A stretch of DNA of 64,000 nucleotides from Bacteroidota bacterium (GCA_009773165.1 WOUZ01000006.1:62001-126000), one strand, 5' to 3'; shown: positions 1 to 9,070, numbered from the stretch's first letter. Numbers and translations: made by a program. The notes: generated by a model from the letters alone, not told the origin.

Positions 1-766
1 TAGCAGCTTCATAATCAAAGCTTCCCATATTGGTATGTGAACAATGTACGTTGGCAATTATTTCGCTGCAATGCCAGGCGAACTCTGCGTAAGTAGTGCT
101 TTCGGTAATCAAGGCTTTCTTTGTTTCAATAGATTGCCAGAAATCCTCCTTTGAAATGAATTTGAGCGCATTCGGATGTACTTTTAACAAGGTGTTTCCC
201 AACTGATCCAGGTCGGCCCGGTATTCGTTTACATTATACGTTCTAAAAAACTTTTCAACTGGTTTTTCTGCTACTTTTTCAGGAAATTTCATGCGATCAA
301 TCTGGTCTTCTGCATTAAAATTCCCAGGATCAAGAGCCAGTGATTTTTCGTAGTTGATCAACGAAAGGTCTTTGTCATTATTTTGCAGGTATGCCTCAGC
401 CAGACTGTCGTAGGCATTGGATGAGTTTGGAAATTCTGCTACAATCAATTTAAATACCTCGATGGCTTCCAGCACTTTATTCTCCCAAAGATAAGAGTAG
501 CCATACATTGTAAGTTCATCTTCGTTCCCAAAACTATAAACATCAGCGCTGTCTTTTTTTAAGTTGTAATAAAGGTCGATCTGCTTTTCAATTGGCAGAC
601 GAGGGTTTTGTTTAAGCTTTTGTACAATGGAAATTCTATTTACATTTTCAGAAGGTATTTTGGATTCTTCCACCTTGGATAGCGGCTGATTACTGATGCC
701 GCAACCGCTAAGCCAACTGAAACTCAAAACGATCAAACAAAATATATTTGCACCAATCCTGACCAT
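1..766 (-). CDS. TPR lipoprotein with start of an S41-peptidase-like domain (partial, runs off left edge)
   Basis: I read this gene directly on the minus strand; its 3' end lies outside the window. It starts with a hydrophobic stretch ending in a lipobox (LSGC, Cys 22), so it should be a lipoprotein. Residues about 75-150 look like tetratricopeptide repeats (motifs SNAYDSLAEAYLQNN and YEKSLALDPGNFNAED). From about residue 175 it resembles the region that precedes the catalytic core of S41/C-terminal processing peptidases (a 'DLDQLGNTLLKVHPNA' helix followed by 'IIANVHCSHTNMG', similar to the family's gxxHt motif). The catalytic Ser/Lys would lie beyond the edge. An ATG three bases upstream is out of frame and stops after 12 codons, so 766 is the likely start. 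The TPR part is well supported; the peptidase assignment is an inference from a short stretch. Confidence 0.65.
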   Translation of the reverse strand, partial: MVRIGANIFCLIVLSFSWLSGCGISNQPLSKVEESKIPSENVNRISIVQKLKQNPRLPIEKQIDLYYNLKKDSADVYSFGNEDELTMYGYSYLWENKVLEAIEVFKLIVAEFPNSSNAYDSLAEAYLQNNDKDLSLINYEKSLALDPGNFNAEDQIDRMKFPEKVAEKPVEKFFRTYNVNEYRADLDQLGNTLLKVHPNALKFISKEDFWQSIETKKALITESTTYAEFAWHCSEIIANVHCSHTNMGSFDYEAA

Positions 767-957
767 ATCATTTTTTGGTCAAAGATAAACGGATGTGGTT
801 TGGTTGCATGTTAACAAAATCAAAATTTATCGGATACATGTTATGCTTAATTCCTATCCTTTCGGTTTTGAAAAGTTATCGGATGTTCGGGCTGGTTTTG
901 CCAATCAGCTTTCTTGTACTTAATGTAAAAACCTGTGGTAGAATGGTATTTCCGTAA

Positions 958-1536
958 TTACCTGAATTGTTTAGGTTTCTGTTTATGTTCGGCAAGCTCA
1001 GTTATTTCAGCAATTCGTTTTTGTCTGGTCTCAGGACGTTTGGCAAGGACAAGCCACTGTAAAATGTTCCGTTTGTCGGACCTGCTTAGTTCTGAGAAAT
1101 AGTTTTTAGCGTTTGGTTTTTTCCGAAACTCATCCTCCAGATCTTGGGGAATGAGGAGTGCTTCTGCTTCGTCCAAGATTGTCCATGACCCATTTTGCTT
1201 CGCCTTTTCTATTGTTTCAAAGCCAGCTTTTGTCATCAGGCCTTCGTTAATTAGTCGTTCAACCTTCTCCTTGTTGATTCTCGACCAAACACTTTTGACT
1301 TTTCGCTTGCTGAAAAACTGCATGAATTTTTCTTCGTCCAAAGGTTTAGCTTTGCTGTCGATCCAGCCAAAGCAAAGAGCTTCTTCTACTGCATCGTTAT
1401 AGAGCACAGTCGGTATGTTGGATTTCTTTTTGTAATAAATAATCCAGACTGATTGTTTCTTATCATGGTTTTCATGAAGCCAATCGCGCCATTCCTGACG
1501 GTTTTTAGGATAAACTAATTCTATCTCCTTTTCCAT
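958..1536 (-). CDS. YdeI/OmdA-like (OmpD-associated) family protein
   Basis: A 192-residue cytosolic protein with no signal peptide. Two family hallmarks are visible: the N-terminal block with WRDWLHENHDKKQSVWIIYYKK followed by ALCFGWIDSKAKPLDE (residues about 15-70) and a basic C-terminal helix with KRPETRQKRIAEI. This combination is typical of the YdeI/OmdA family of bacteriocin-protection or stress proteins, whose biochemical function is poorly defined. It stands alone, with the neighbouring lipoprotein gene transcribed in the same direction about 130 bases away. The family call is from remembered motifs; no catalytic role can be assigned. Confidence 0.75.
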   Translation of the reverse strand: MEKEIELVYPKNRQEWRDWLHENHDKKQSVWIIYYKKKSNIPTVLYNDAVEEALCFGWIDSKAKPLDEEKFMQFFSKRKVKSVWSRINKEKVERLINEGLMTKAGFETIEKAKQNGSWTILDEAEALLIPQDLEDEFRKKPNAKNYFSELSRSDKRNILQWLVLAKRPETRQKRIAEITELAEHKQKPKQFR

Positions 1537-1668
1537 TTTTTACTTTTTGCTTTTTCGATCCTGCAAAATTCGCGGGTTAAGTTGCAATCCAAGGCATTGG
1601 CAAAAATCGTATAAAAACCTATCCGAAGCAATTGTTATGGCAAATCAAGTCAGCATGCTGGGGGACTT

Positions 1669-2169
1669 TTACTTGTCCAAATAATTGCTTTGCGAGATCA
1701 CAAAAATGTAATCATGTGATTCTACCGGGTTAGCCTTAAACTGAGTGGGCAAATCAAACTCCCGGATTACATAAAGCCAGTTTGAATTCTCGTCAAACAT
1801 GTTCTCAGCATATCCTGTCACTGTATCCGCAGAAAACCTTAGTTCAATTTCATTTCCATTGGTAGTGTTGATTTGAATTCCCATAAAAACTTTCTCAACC
1901 AGGCTATTTGGCTGAACTTTCAAATCATGTGCGATATACAACTCTTCCTCATTGCCAGGTGCAATCTCAAAAATTGTATTTCGATAACCACCACCAATAT
2001 CCGAAAAATCATACAAATCACCGTTCAGATATTCAGCTTTTGGCAATAATGTTAACCTTAAGGTTGATTCCGTGTCATTTTTTAACAAAATTCTCTCCTG
2101 AAAATGTGTTTTCTCCTTACACGAATAAAAAAGCCCAATCAACAAAAAAACACCAATCAGCTGTCTCAT
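1669..2169 (-). CDS. hypothetical lipoprotein
   Basis: A 166-residue protein with a short signal sequence and lipobox (FYSC, Cys 17), so it should be lipid-anchored. The remainder has no motif that I recognise. It alternates short hydrophobic and polar stretches, as expected for a beta-rich fold, and lacks further cysteines. It is a stand-alone gene; the next gene upstream (VIT transporter) is on the same strand but more than 200 bases away. The signal and lipobox make it a credible gene, but no function can be assigned. Confidence 0.7.
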   Translation of the reverse strand: MRQLIGVFLLIGLFYSCKEKTHFQERILLKNDTESTLRLTLLPKAEYLNGDLYDFSDIGGGYRNTIFEIAPGNEEELYIAHDLKVQPNSLVEKVFMGIQINTTNGNEIELRFSADTVTGYAENMFDENSNWLYVIREFDLPTQFKANPVESHDYIFVISQSNYLDK

Positions 2170-2382
2170 AATTTCATAATTACAATTTATAGAATTTTGT
2201 CTTGTTAAACCATCTTCAATCTAAACTTCTGCAGATTATTAAAGTTTTCATCCATCGCAGACTTCGATCAACCTCTCTGAAAAAATTATCAAACTCCATC
2301 AATTATCTGAAATACTAATTGTTACGCAAAGCAGTTCTTATTAAGGTAACTGCAGGAAGCTCATTTCAAATGAACTCTATAA

Positions 2383-3090
2383 TCATACGCTCACACCAAA
2401 AATATATCCAACCAAAGCCGATAAGCCCATTGCAATAGAACCCCATACCGTAATTCTAAATATTGCTTTTTTTACACTTGACCCACCTGTTTTTGCTGAG
2501 GCCGCTCCTAAAACGATAAGAAAAATAATAGTGAATGCATATAGCCAGTATTCCATCCCCTTCAGAGGTGTAAAGAGTATAACCAAAAGCGGCAATACAC
2601 CACCCACAGTGAATGAGGCTCCTGATGCTATCGCGGCTTGTATTGGGTGCGCCTGACTAAGCTCAGTGATACCTAACTCTTCCCTGATGTGAGCCCCCAA
2701 AGCATCCTTCTCCGTCAGCTCCATGGCGACTTGCTGTGCTGTTTCTTTTTTTAGCCCCCTTTTTTCAAAGATTTGGGCTAAAATATTCAACTCAGTTTCG
2801 GGCATCTCTTTGAGTTCCTGTTTCTCCCGCTCGATGTCAGCCTTTTCTGTGTCAGTTTGCGAACTCACAGAAACATATTCACCGGCAGCCATTGATAATG
2901 CACCTGCAACAAGTCCTGCTACGGTAGCTAAAACTATTGGTTCACGTGTTGAGCTTGCAGCAGCAACACCTATCGCAAGACTTGAGACAGAAATTATTCC
3001 GTCGTTTGCCCCCAAAACAGCAGCTCGCAACCAATTGCTACGGTTAATGAAATGGTTATCAAGGTAATTGTCGATTGTAACATTTTTCAT
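2383..3090 (-). CDS. VIT1/CCC1-family iron/manganese transporter
   Basis: A 235-residue integral membrane protein of the VIT1/CCC1 family, which moves Fe2+ or Mn2+ out of the cytoplasm. The diagnostic first segment is clear: 'LRAAVLGANDGIISVSSLAIGV' at residues about 20-42, followed by a second helix ending in SMAAGEYVSVSSQTD. A charged cytoplasmic section (residues about 85-150, rich in Glu/Lys, the metal-binding region in this family) separates it from three C-terminal helices that end in GYIFGVSV. Length and layout fit the bacterial family. It is monocistronic. Confidence 0.9.
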   Translation of the reverse strand: MKNVTIDNYLDNHFINRSNWLRAAVLGANDGIISVSSLAIGVAAASSTREPIVLATVAGLVAGALSMAAGEYVSVSSQTDTEKADIEREKQELKEMPETELNILAQIFEKRGLKKETAQQVAMELTEKDALGAHIREELGITELSQAHPIQAAIASGASFTVGGVLPLLVILFTPLKGMEYWLYAFTIIFLIVLGAASAKTGGSSVKKAIFRITVWGSIAMGLSALVGYIFGVSV

Positions 3091-3520
3091 TTTTCTTCTG
3101 TGTGTTCGTTAACTTTTGCCGCAGCATAATAAAATCCAACCATTGATACATATTCTAATGAATTCGTTGGTTAATACCTTGGTTTTAATTTAAAATTACC
3201 TGCCAAAAGTAACCAATTGTTTAGGAATCAAGTCATTTAATTATCTCAAATTCTTTGACTAGTGAGTAAGTATAAACTTTGTTTATGATGCTATCAAAAT
3301 AAAGCCTAACAAATTTGTCCCTTAAGTTTTATACTTAAAGTCAAAATTAAGAATATAAATAACTGGATATAAATACTTTGCACTAAGTCGCGATTGAAAT
3401 CGTTACATAATTCCTGAACTGAATGAAGTGTTTTATAAAAAAAAAAGTGATTTCAATCTTCACTACACATAAAAACTGTCTTTTGCGAAATGAATCTCTG
3501 CCCTGACAAAAGGAAAAGCG
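3091..3520. other. intergenic region, nothing clearly recognised
   Basis: About 430 AT-rich bases between the divergent VIT transporter and S4-domain genes. It should carry the VIT promoter. I find no convincing open reading frame, tRNA or long repeat. Confidence 0.5.
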
Positions 3521-3528
3521 TAATTTTG
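3521..3528 (+). promoter_or_regulatory. -7 promoter element (TAATTTTG)
   Basis: A match to the Bacteroidota TAnnTTTG -7 box, 12 bases before the ATG at 3541. Its position rules out translation from the earlier in-frame ATG at 3490. No clear TTTG -33 box was seen. Confidence 0.5.
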
Positions 3529-3540
3529 CATAAAAATCCT

Positions 3541-3759
3541 ATGACAACATTCGAACTCAGTGGCCACGATTACATTCCGCTCAACCAGTTTTTGAAACTC
3601 CTGAATTTGGCCGAAAGTGGTGGCGACGCCAATCAAGTCATTGTTTCGGGACAGGTAATGGTGAATGGCAAAACAGAGTTTCAAAAGCGAAAAAAGCTTT
3701 TTGCCGGTGACAAGGTAATTTTCCGGGGACAGGAAATCAGCATTGTTGCTGAGGAGTGA
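3541..3759 (+). CDS. S4-domain RNA-binding protein (YbcJ/YaaA-like)
   Basis: A 72-residue protein that is essentially one S4 RNA-binding domain. The core reads IPLNQFLKLLNLAESGGDANQ and then VIVSGQVMVNGKTEFQKRKKLFAGDKV, the usual alpha-loop-beta S4 layout with the glycine and basic residues that contact RNA. Members of this short family are thought to bind rRNA or act in ribosome quality control. I chose the ATG at 3541 over one 51 bases upstream because the S4 domain starts immediately and a TAnnTTTG box lies between the two. Confidence 0.88.
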   Translation: MTTFELSGHDYIPLNQFLKLLNLAESGGDANQVIVSGQVMVNGKTEFQKRKKLFAGDKVIFRGQEISIVAEE

Positions 3760-3820
3760 AACCGATAGTCAGGTCTTAAATTTCAAATAAGGTTCATACA
3801 TTTGAAATGGGTATAACTTT

Positions 3821-4843
3821 TTACTTACTCAGAAAAATGTTCGCACGGTTTTGGGCATTTTCCCGAATATTGTAATAGTAAAAAGGGTAATCGAAGCTAT
3901 GATAAACTCCCATACCAAAAGGCATGGTGAATTTGTAGAGATCGTTTGAATCGGCTGAAGCACAAACCAGCACACCTTGGTTCAGGTCAACTCTTGCATC
4001 GGCATATTGGGGAACTGGCTGAAACTTCAATGTAACCGGGTCGGGCATTAAAGAACCCAAACCATCATCAGTTGACGCTTCATCTTCGGTTCTTCTCCAT
4101 GTTATTGGGTTGATAACAAGACCTTTATTGTATCCAACCACCGGATTATGTGGAGGAGTAACGCTGGGAGCCTGTGTATTAAATGAGATTATAACGCCCG
4201 TGTCATCAGGCCCCTCTGCAAATTTCAAATGTGGATTACTGTCAAGATACGTTGAAGTTACCGGATATCCGATGGCGTAGGCAGCTACCATTCGCTCATA
4301 AACATCCGGATTGTCTTTCATATATCCTGATAGTAAATGGATCATAACATTCGACCCCTGTGAATGTCCAGCTAAAATATAGGGACGACCATTATTGTAG
4401 TGTTGAATATAATAGTCGAAAGCAGAAATGGCGTCTGTAGCAGGGATACCACCTATAAACTTCTCCCGCTCTTCTTCAGGTAATTCCAATGCATAGCCAG
4501 CATCTGCCTGACGGTAATAAGGTGCATAAACATTTGCAAAAGTTTCGAATGCTGTTGCCTGACGTTCAAATGCAGGTAGCGCTCCTGCCAGCATGGAAGC
4601 ATTATCGATGTTACAAATATTTGGCTCAGTTGAGTCAATCTTTTGCCAGCAAGTTGGATAAATATAAAAAACATCAACAGGCATGACCGCTGCAGGTATT
4701 GATAACCAGTGTGAGACTAATGAATAATCTATTGCCGCGTAGTCTGTGTTGGGAGTGTCATCTTTTTTACAGCTAAAGCTGAGAGTCGAGATCAACACTA
4801 AAGTGACAAATGAAATCTCCCTGAATTTGTTTTTTGTTCTCAT
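3821..4843 (-). CDS. DUF3089 alpha/beta-hydrolase-like lipoprotein
   Basis: A 340-residue protein with a signal peptide and lipobox (LSFSC, Cys 25). The body matches DUF3089: 'PVDVFYIYPTCWQ' near the start of the domain, then a nucleophile elbow 'ILAGHSQGSNVMIHLL' at about residues 158-173 (GxSxG with Ser as candidate nucleophile), and a C-terminal DxN/H region. The fold is predicted to be an alpha/beta hydrolase, but the substrate is unknown. It is exposed outside the inner membrane by its lipid anchor. Stand-alone gene. Confidence 0.82.
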   Translation of the reverse strand: MRTKNKFREISFVTLVLISTLSFSCKKDDTPNTDYAAIDYSLVSHWLSIPAAVMPVDVFYIYPTCWQKIDSTEPNICNIDNASMLAGALPAFERQATAFETFANVYAPYYRQADAGYALELPEEEREKFIGGIPATDAISAFDYYIQHYNNGRPYILAGHSQGSNVMIHLLSGYMKDNPDVYERMVAAYAIGYPVTSTYLDSNPHLKFAEGPDDTGVIISFNTQAPSVTPPHNPVVGYNKGLVINPITWRRTEDEASTDDGLGSLMPDPVTLKFQPVPQYADARVDLNQGVLVCASADSNDLYKFTMPFGMGVYHSFDYPFYYYNIRENAQNRANIFLSK

Positions 4844-5370
4844 ATTTCTGACTTTATAGGAAAATACCTAAATTTCTATTTCCAGCGAATTGTCATTTTT
4901 TAGGTAACACCAGATAATCAACACCTTATGAACCTTACTCCAATTATACAAAAATTGAACTATTAATTTTTAGTAAACGAAAGAGTTTTGCCTGAAAAAC
5001 AACATACAAATGCATTGTATGACAGGGCAAATTGGCACATCAAATTTAAACGCTTTTTAAACGTACTCAACTGCGCAATTCAAATTTTTATCAGATCATT
5101 GAGGTTTGAAATCAATGAGAAATTATGAAGTAAGTAGAATGTGTATACATATCTGAGAATGTGATCTTTCGTTTAGTAGCAATTTTTACTGAAACCAAAA
5201 TCCAACTAAGAATATATGCATCAAAAAGAAATTTCACTGGTGATGATTCACAGAAGACGGCTAAGAAAGTTTGAGAATAGGTTTACATCAAAAACTTCAG
5301 ATGTACAAATTATGCAGGCTCCGGAAGAATCAATCTTTCATCAAAAGGGAGACAGGGATCAATAAATCGT
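4844..5370. other. intergenic region, no convincing gene
   Basis: About 527 bases between the 5' end of the DUF3089 gene and the 3' end of the zf-TFIIB gene. A 49-codon frame (5216-5365, plus) exists, but it has no recognisable composition, promoter box or homologue, and I do not call it. No RNA gene was recognised. Confidence 0.45.
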
Positions 5371-5619
5371 TTAAAAATCAAACAATTCACCTAAAAGGCC
5401 TTTTTTCTTTTTATAATGATATTCCCGATCCGAAGGATAGTCGCGTTTTTCGATATAACGATCTGTTTGATTGACTCTTGGAGCAGGAGCAGAACGCTCA
5501 ATAATTTTATCGAGTTCACCGCGGTCAAGCCAAACTCCACGACAGTCAGGACAGTAGTCAATTTCGATGCCGCTACGGTCGGTCATAACCAGATTTACAT
5601 TACAATTTGGACATTTCAT
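5371..5619 (-). CDS. zf-TFIIB-domain zinc-ribbon protein
   Basis: An 82-residue protein with a four-cysteine zinc ribbon at its N-terminus (Cys 3, 6, 23 and 26 in CPNC...YCPDCRGVWLDRGEL), the signature of the zf-TFIIB family (PF13453). The C-terminal half is basic and low in complexity (YHYKKKKGLLGELFDF) and probably flexible. Function is unknown; such proteins are common single-domain genes in Bacteroidota. It follows the small coiled-coil lipoprotein gene on the same strand with an 18-base gap, so the two may be co-transcribed. Confidence 0.88.
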   Translation of the reverse strand: MKCPNCNVNLVMTDRSGIEIDYCPDCRGVWLDRGELDKIIERSAPAPRVNQTDRYIEKRDYPSDREYHYKKKKGLLGELFDF

Positions 5620-5637
5620 AATTTACTCCTTTGCTAG

Positions 5638-5931
5638 TTAATTTAACAATTTTTCCAGAGATTTTATCTTCTCATTCGAAATGGAATCAAGTTTCGAAGA
5701 GGACTTGTTGATTAACGAATCCAATTTCTTTACTTTATCACTTTCCAGGTTAATGAGCGAATCAAGTGCAAGCACCTTATTTACTTCTTTATTAACGAGC
5801 GAATCCAGTGACTCAGTTCTTTTCTTCAGTTCATTGAGATTATCTTCAACTTCCCGTTTTAAATCACCACATGAAGCTAACGAAATAAAAATAAGAAGTA
5901 AGAGCACAAAATTTCTAACCGACTTTTTCAT
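5638..5931 (-). CDS. small coiled-coil lipoprotein with 14-residue repeats
   Basis: A 97-residue protein with a signal peptide and lipobox (LASC, Cys 21). The mature part is nearly all alpha-helical coiled coil. A unit beginning LDSL(V/I)N recurs at a spacing of 14 residues (LDSLVNKEVNKVLA, LDSLINLESDKVKK, LDSLINKSSSK, LDSISNEK), i.e. two heptads per repeat. There are no aromatic residues in the mature helix. The layout recalls Lpp-like or other helical envelope lipoproteins, but there is no C-terminal Lys-Arg pair for peptidoglycan attachment. Function unknown. It probably shares a transcript with the zf-TFIIB gene downstream. Confidence 0.78.
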   Translation of the reverse strand: MKKSVRNFVLLLLIFISLASCGDLKREVEDNLNELKKRTESLDSLVNKEVNKVLALDSLINLESDKVKKLDSLINKSSSKLDSISNEKIKSLEKLLN

Positions 5932-6210
5932 CTTTTTCTTTTAATAACACTCATTGTTTAAGTTTGTTTTATGAGCTTGAAAAAAATCTTCAGTAAAGAT
6001 GATTGAGTTTAATCGCTTACTTTGCCCAAGTTGGATTTTCCTTTTTTATAGTTGTTTAGGTGTTGATTAGATTAGTCTTCTAAAAGAAAATAATTCAGCC
6101 AAAAGGAGGGAAAGCGTTGGGAGCATTTTACATTTTTTCAACAATGCCAGTAAAAAAAGCTCTATTGTTATAACATACAAATTTCCATTCTTTCTTCACA
6201 CACTTTAACC

Positions 6211-6240
6211 TTTGGTCTCTGTCCTTTCTTCTTATTTTTG
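6211..6240 (+). promoter_or_regulatory. Bacteroidota-type promoter of the mutS-like gene
   Basis: TTTG at 6211-6214 and TATTTTTG at 6233-6240 are separated by 18 bases, a near-perfect -33/-7 pair. The predicted transcription start (about 6247) lies just upstream of the ATG at 6254 and excludes the earlier ATG at 6212. Confidence 0.75.
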
Positions 6241-6253
6241 TAAAAAAATTCGT

Positions 6254-8047
6254 ATGTCAAGCTTTCGCACCGAAGCCGAACTTTTATCCTGGTATCAGGA
6301 GCAAATCGTGAAACAAACAGCAACACTGCATCACCTTAACCATAGAATCAGCCTGTTTTCATGGCTTCGGCTGACGAGTTTTATCCTGCTGCTTGGTTTC
6401 ATTACACTATTTGCTTTACGCGAATATCTTCTCTTCCTTTTTCTGTCGGTTGGTGCATTTGTTGCCCTTATTTTTTTGATAGTCGTCCACCAACGATTGT
6501 ATCGCCGGCGCGACTCAAACACTACTCTTATGAGTATTCTGCAAAACGAGCTCGATTGTATTCATGGTATCGGCAATTTCTATTCTGATGGTCAAGTCTT
6601 TGCACAACGACTTCCCTTTGCCGACGACCTTGATCTTTTTGGTAAGCACTCCCTTTTTCACCACCTCAACCGATGTACAACAAGTTTTGGCCAGGATTTA
6701 CTGGCGGAAGCCTTAATAACCGGTGCAAGGGAAAAACAGCGCATACTTATGCTTCAGGAAGCTGTCGCTGAACTATCGGTTGACATGCCGTTTAATCAGG
6801 AGATACAGCGCCTTTTCGTGCAGGCTTATGCTGAGCGTGACCATCAGGAACCCCGAAGTTCCAAAGAGTTCTTGCTCCTTTTTGCCAACAAGGCATACAA
6901 AATAGCCGCATGGCTTTTGCCCGCAACCACATTGCTAGCCTTACTTGTGGTTATTTTTACTGGTGTCTCATCCTTGTTTGTAATTTTCAGCACCTTTTCG
7001 CTGCTGGCTGCATTTGCACAAAACAGAAAAATGATGCTGCTGGCGGAAGAAACTTCAGGAATCGGACATTCCATCAAAGCATACAGCGAAGCCCTCAGGC
7101 TGCTGCGAAAAAGAAACAACCATTCTTCAATTTTACAGCAAATGGAAGGTCAGGCCAACGAAGCCATAGAAGCATTAAAGGAGCTGGGAAAAATAGCAGA
7201 ATGGTTCGACCGCCGCGCCAATATTTTGCTCTATGTTGCTGGAAATGCACTATTTGCTTACGACCTGCAGCTGGCGCTACGCTACGAAAACTGGAAGAGC
7301 CGCTATTTCACTCAGATGGAGGAATGGCTTATGACGACCGGCCGCCTCGAAATGCTGATTAGTCTTGCTGTGTTCCGGCACAATCACCCTGACTTCTGTA
7401 CGCCCGAAATTTCAGAGGAGGTCAAAATTCAAGCCAACAGTCTTGGCCATCCTTTGATACAACATAAAAAACGTATCAATAACGACATTAACCTTCAGAT
7501 CGATCCCCGGATTGTGCTTGTAACGGGCAGCAATATGTCGGGAAAGAGCACCTGGCTGCGTACCCTCGGCCTGAATGTAATCCTCGCTCAGACAGGGGCA
7601 GTAGTTTGTGCTAACTCATTCATATGGAAACCAATGCCAGTACTTAGTTCGCTTCGGCAGACCGATTCGTTGCATGAAAACACCTCGCTTTTTATGAATG
7701 AATTATTGCAGTTGAAGTTCATTCTGGACGCGGCTTCTAAACCGTTACCCTGCCTCATATTACTTGATGAGGTGCTCAGAGGCACAAATTCGGATGATAA
7801 ATACAGCGGATCGGAAGCCCTGATCAGAAGACTTTCTAAAAGTAACAGCCTTGTGGTGATGGCTACCCATGACCTTAAACTGAGTAAACTGGAACACGAA
7901 TTGAACAACCGGGTTACAAATCATTGTTTTGAAAGTCATATTATTGATGGACAGTTAATCTTCGATTACAAAATCCGTCCCGGCGTTGCTGTCAATCGCA
8001 ATGCTACATGGCTGATGCAGGACATGGGAATCATCGAAATGGAGTGA
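6254..8047 (+). CDS. membrane-anchored MutS-family ATPase
   Basis: A 597-residue protein with the C-terminal ATPase domain of the MutS family: Walker A GSNMSGKST at about residue 424, Walker B LILLDEVLRGTNSDD at about 500, and the following 'MATHDLKLS' switch. The middle part corresponds to the MutS core/clamp helices. The mismatch-recognition domain I is missing. Instead the N-terminal part has two hydrophobic segments (residues about 35-80) with a charged RRRD loop, and two more at about 215-265, so it should sit in the inner membrane. This is a known but uncharacterised Bacteroidota MutS homologue, not canonical mismatch repair. Start chosen from the promoter at 6211-6240. Confidence 0.85.
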   Translation: MSSFRTEAELLSWYQEQIVKQTATLHHLNHRISLFSWLRLTSFILLLGFITLFALREYLLFLFLSVGAFVALIFLIVVHQRLYRRRDSNTTLMSILQNELDCIHGIGNFYSDGQVFAQRLPFADDLDLFGKHSLFHHLNRCTTSFGQDLLAEALITGAREKQRILMLQEAVAELSVDMPFNQEIQRLFVQAYAERDHQEPRSSKEFLLLFANKAYKIAAWLLPATTLLALLVVIFTGVSSLFVIFSTFSLLAAFAQNRKMMLLAEETSGIGHSIKAYSEALRLLRKRNNHSSILQQMEGQANEAIEALKELGKIAEWFDRRANILLYVAGNALFAYDLQLALRYENWKSRYFTQMEEWLMTTGRLEMLISLAVFRHNHPDFCTPEISEEVKIQANSLGHPLIQHKKRINNDINLQIDPRIVLVTGSNMSGKSTWLRTLGLNVILAQTGAVVCANSFIWKPMPVLSSLRQTDSLHENTSLFMNELLQLKFILDAASKPLPCLILLDEVLRGTNSDDKYSGSEALIRRLSKSNSLVVMATHDLKLSKLEHELNNRVTNHCFESHIIDGQLIFDYKIRPGVAVNRNATWLMQDMGIIEME

Positions 8048-8134
8048 TGATTTTCAAATCAGGCATCACGTATAATAAAAACTCCTACGTTCAAAAGAGT
8101 GAATTAAAATTTAGGAAAGAAAAACAGCTGTCCT

Positions 8135-8317
8135 TTATCCTGCTAAGGATTTAAAGAGTTCAAAGACAAGAAATGCCGGCCAAACCAGCGCTTTAAGAAA
8201 TCCAACAACACCGCCCCAAAAACCTGTTGCAGTAGAAATAAAATATACCGCTGCTCCAATAAGTCCAAGGCCATAAACTGCACTTTGATGTGCCCCTTTG
8301 TGTAAATCATCTTTCAT
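8135..8317 (-). CDS. small membrane protein, hypothetical
   Basis: A 60-residue protein with a short charged N-terminus (MKDDLHKGAHQ) and two hydrophobic helices, the second ending in LKALVWPAFLVFELFKSLAG. Similar small proteins with the motif 'ISTATGFWGGVVGFLKA' occur widely in bacteria, as I recall, without a known function. It is transcribed in the same direction as the Crp/Fnr regulator upstream and could be read through from it (gap about 60 bases). Confidence 0.65.
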   Translation of the reverse strand: MKDDLHKGAHQSAVYGLGLIGAAVYFISTATGFWGGVVGFLKALVWPAFLVFELFKSLAG

Positions 8318-8380
8318 AGGTTATGAAGAATTATTAGGTGAATAATAAACATAAGTTGTAATCTATTGTTATTCAATAAT

Positions 8381-9070
8381 TTAACCGCTTTTACTTATTC
8401 TCTCCAGCATCACTTTGTTTAAAAGGAAGTAAGTTTTCCCTTTAACAGAAATTAGTCCGTCATTTTTAAACTTCGCGAGTGAGCGTGCCACACTTTCACG
8501 CCTTGCATGTACAAAATCACCAAAGTCATTTCCACTCAAAGGCATCTGAAAGCTATCACTTCCGTATAATTCATTTGAAAGAAACAGCAAAGCATCAGCA
8601 ACTCTGCCATGAATCTGCTTTTGTGACTGATTGATTGTCCGGTCAAAAAAGGAGAGTTCGTCCTGGCAAAGGTTATTGATGATTTCATTTGCAAATTTTC
8701 CATTTAAAAGTATCAATTTTCGAAAGATATCTGTTGCAATAAAACAAATGTGGGAGGTTTCAAGAGCTGTTGCCGTATATTGGTTGACTTTGTTCCCCAA
8801 AACCGTTGGAATACCAATATATTGGGGCGGCTTGATGATTTTCAGAATTTGATCCTTTGAAGGTCCGTTCTTGTGAATTTTTATAAGCCCCGACTTTACA
8901 TAGGAAACGCTGGCATGTGGAGTCCCTTCGCAAAATATGGCCTCATTGCGCTGAAAGACAGAGCCCGAACAATTTGTTTGAAGAATCATGAGTTCATCTC
9001 CATCAAGCACTTCAACAGCACATGATTTGAAACGACAGGTTTCACAATTTGTCTTTTCCAATTGCCTCAT
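8381..9070 (-). CDS. Crp/Fnr-family transcriptional regulator with N-terminal cysteine cluster
   Basis: A 229-residue regulator. Residues about 28-145 form the cyclic-nucleotide-binding-like sensor domain (FQRNEAIFCEGTPHASVSYVKSGLIKI) and residues about 155-225 the winged helix (FGDFVHARRESVARSLAKFKNDGLI, the recognition helix). The N-terminus has cysteines 9, 12, 17 and 34 (CETC....C), an arrangement reminiscent of Fnr iron-sulfur cluster ligands, although many Bacteroidota members carry such cysteines without proof of a cluster. It would regulate genes in response to oxygen, nitric oxide or redox state. Its own promoter contains two matching palindromes, suggesting autoregulation. Confidence 0.88.
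   Translation of the reverse strand: MRQLEKTNCETCRFKSCAVEVLDGDELMILQTNCSGSVFQRNEAIFCEGTPHASVSYVKSGLIKIHKNGPSKDQILKIIKPPQYIGIPTVLGNKVNQYTATALETSHICFIATDIFRKLILLNGKFANEIINNLCQDELSFFDRTINQSQKQIHGRVADALLFLSNELYGSDSFQMPLSGNDFGDFVHARRESVARSLAKFKNDGLISVKGKTYFLLNKVMLERISKSG

Noticed and set aside
775-957. Plus-strand frame of 60 codons upstream of the first lipoprotein gene
   Set aside because: It fills the intergenic gap, has no promoter box and its composition is random; it is more likely non-coding promoter DNA.
5216-5365. Small plus-strand frame of 49 codons
   Set aside because: No family motif, no promoter box and no composition bias; not enough to call a gene.
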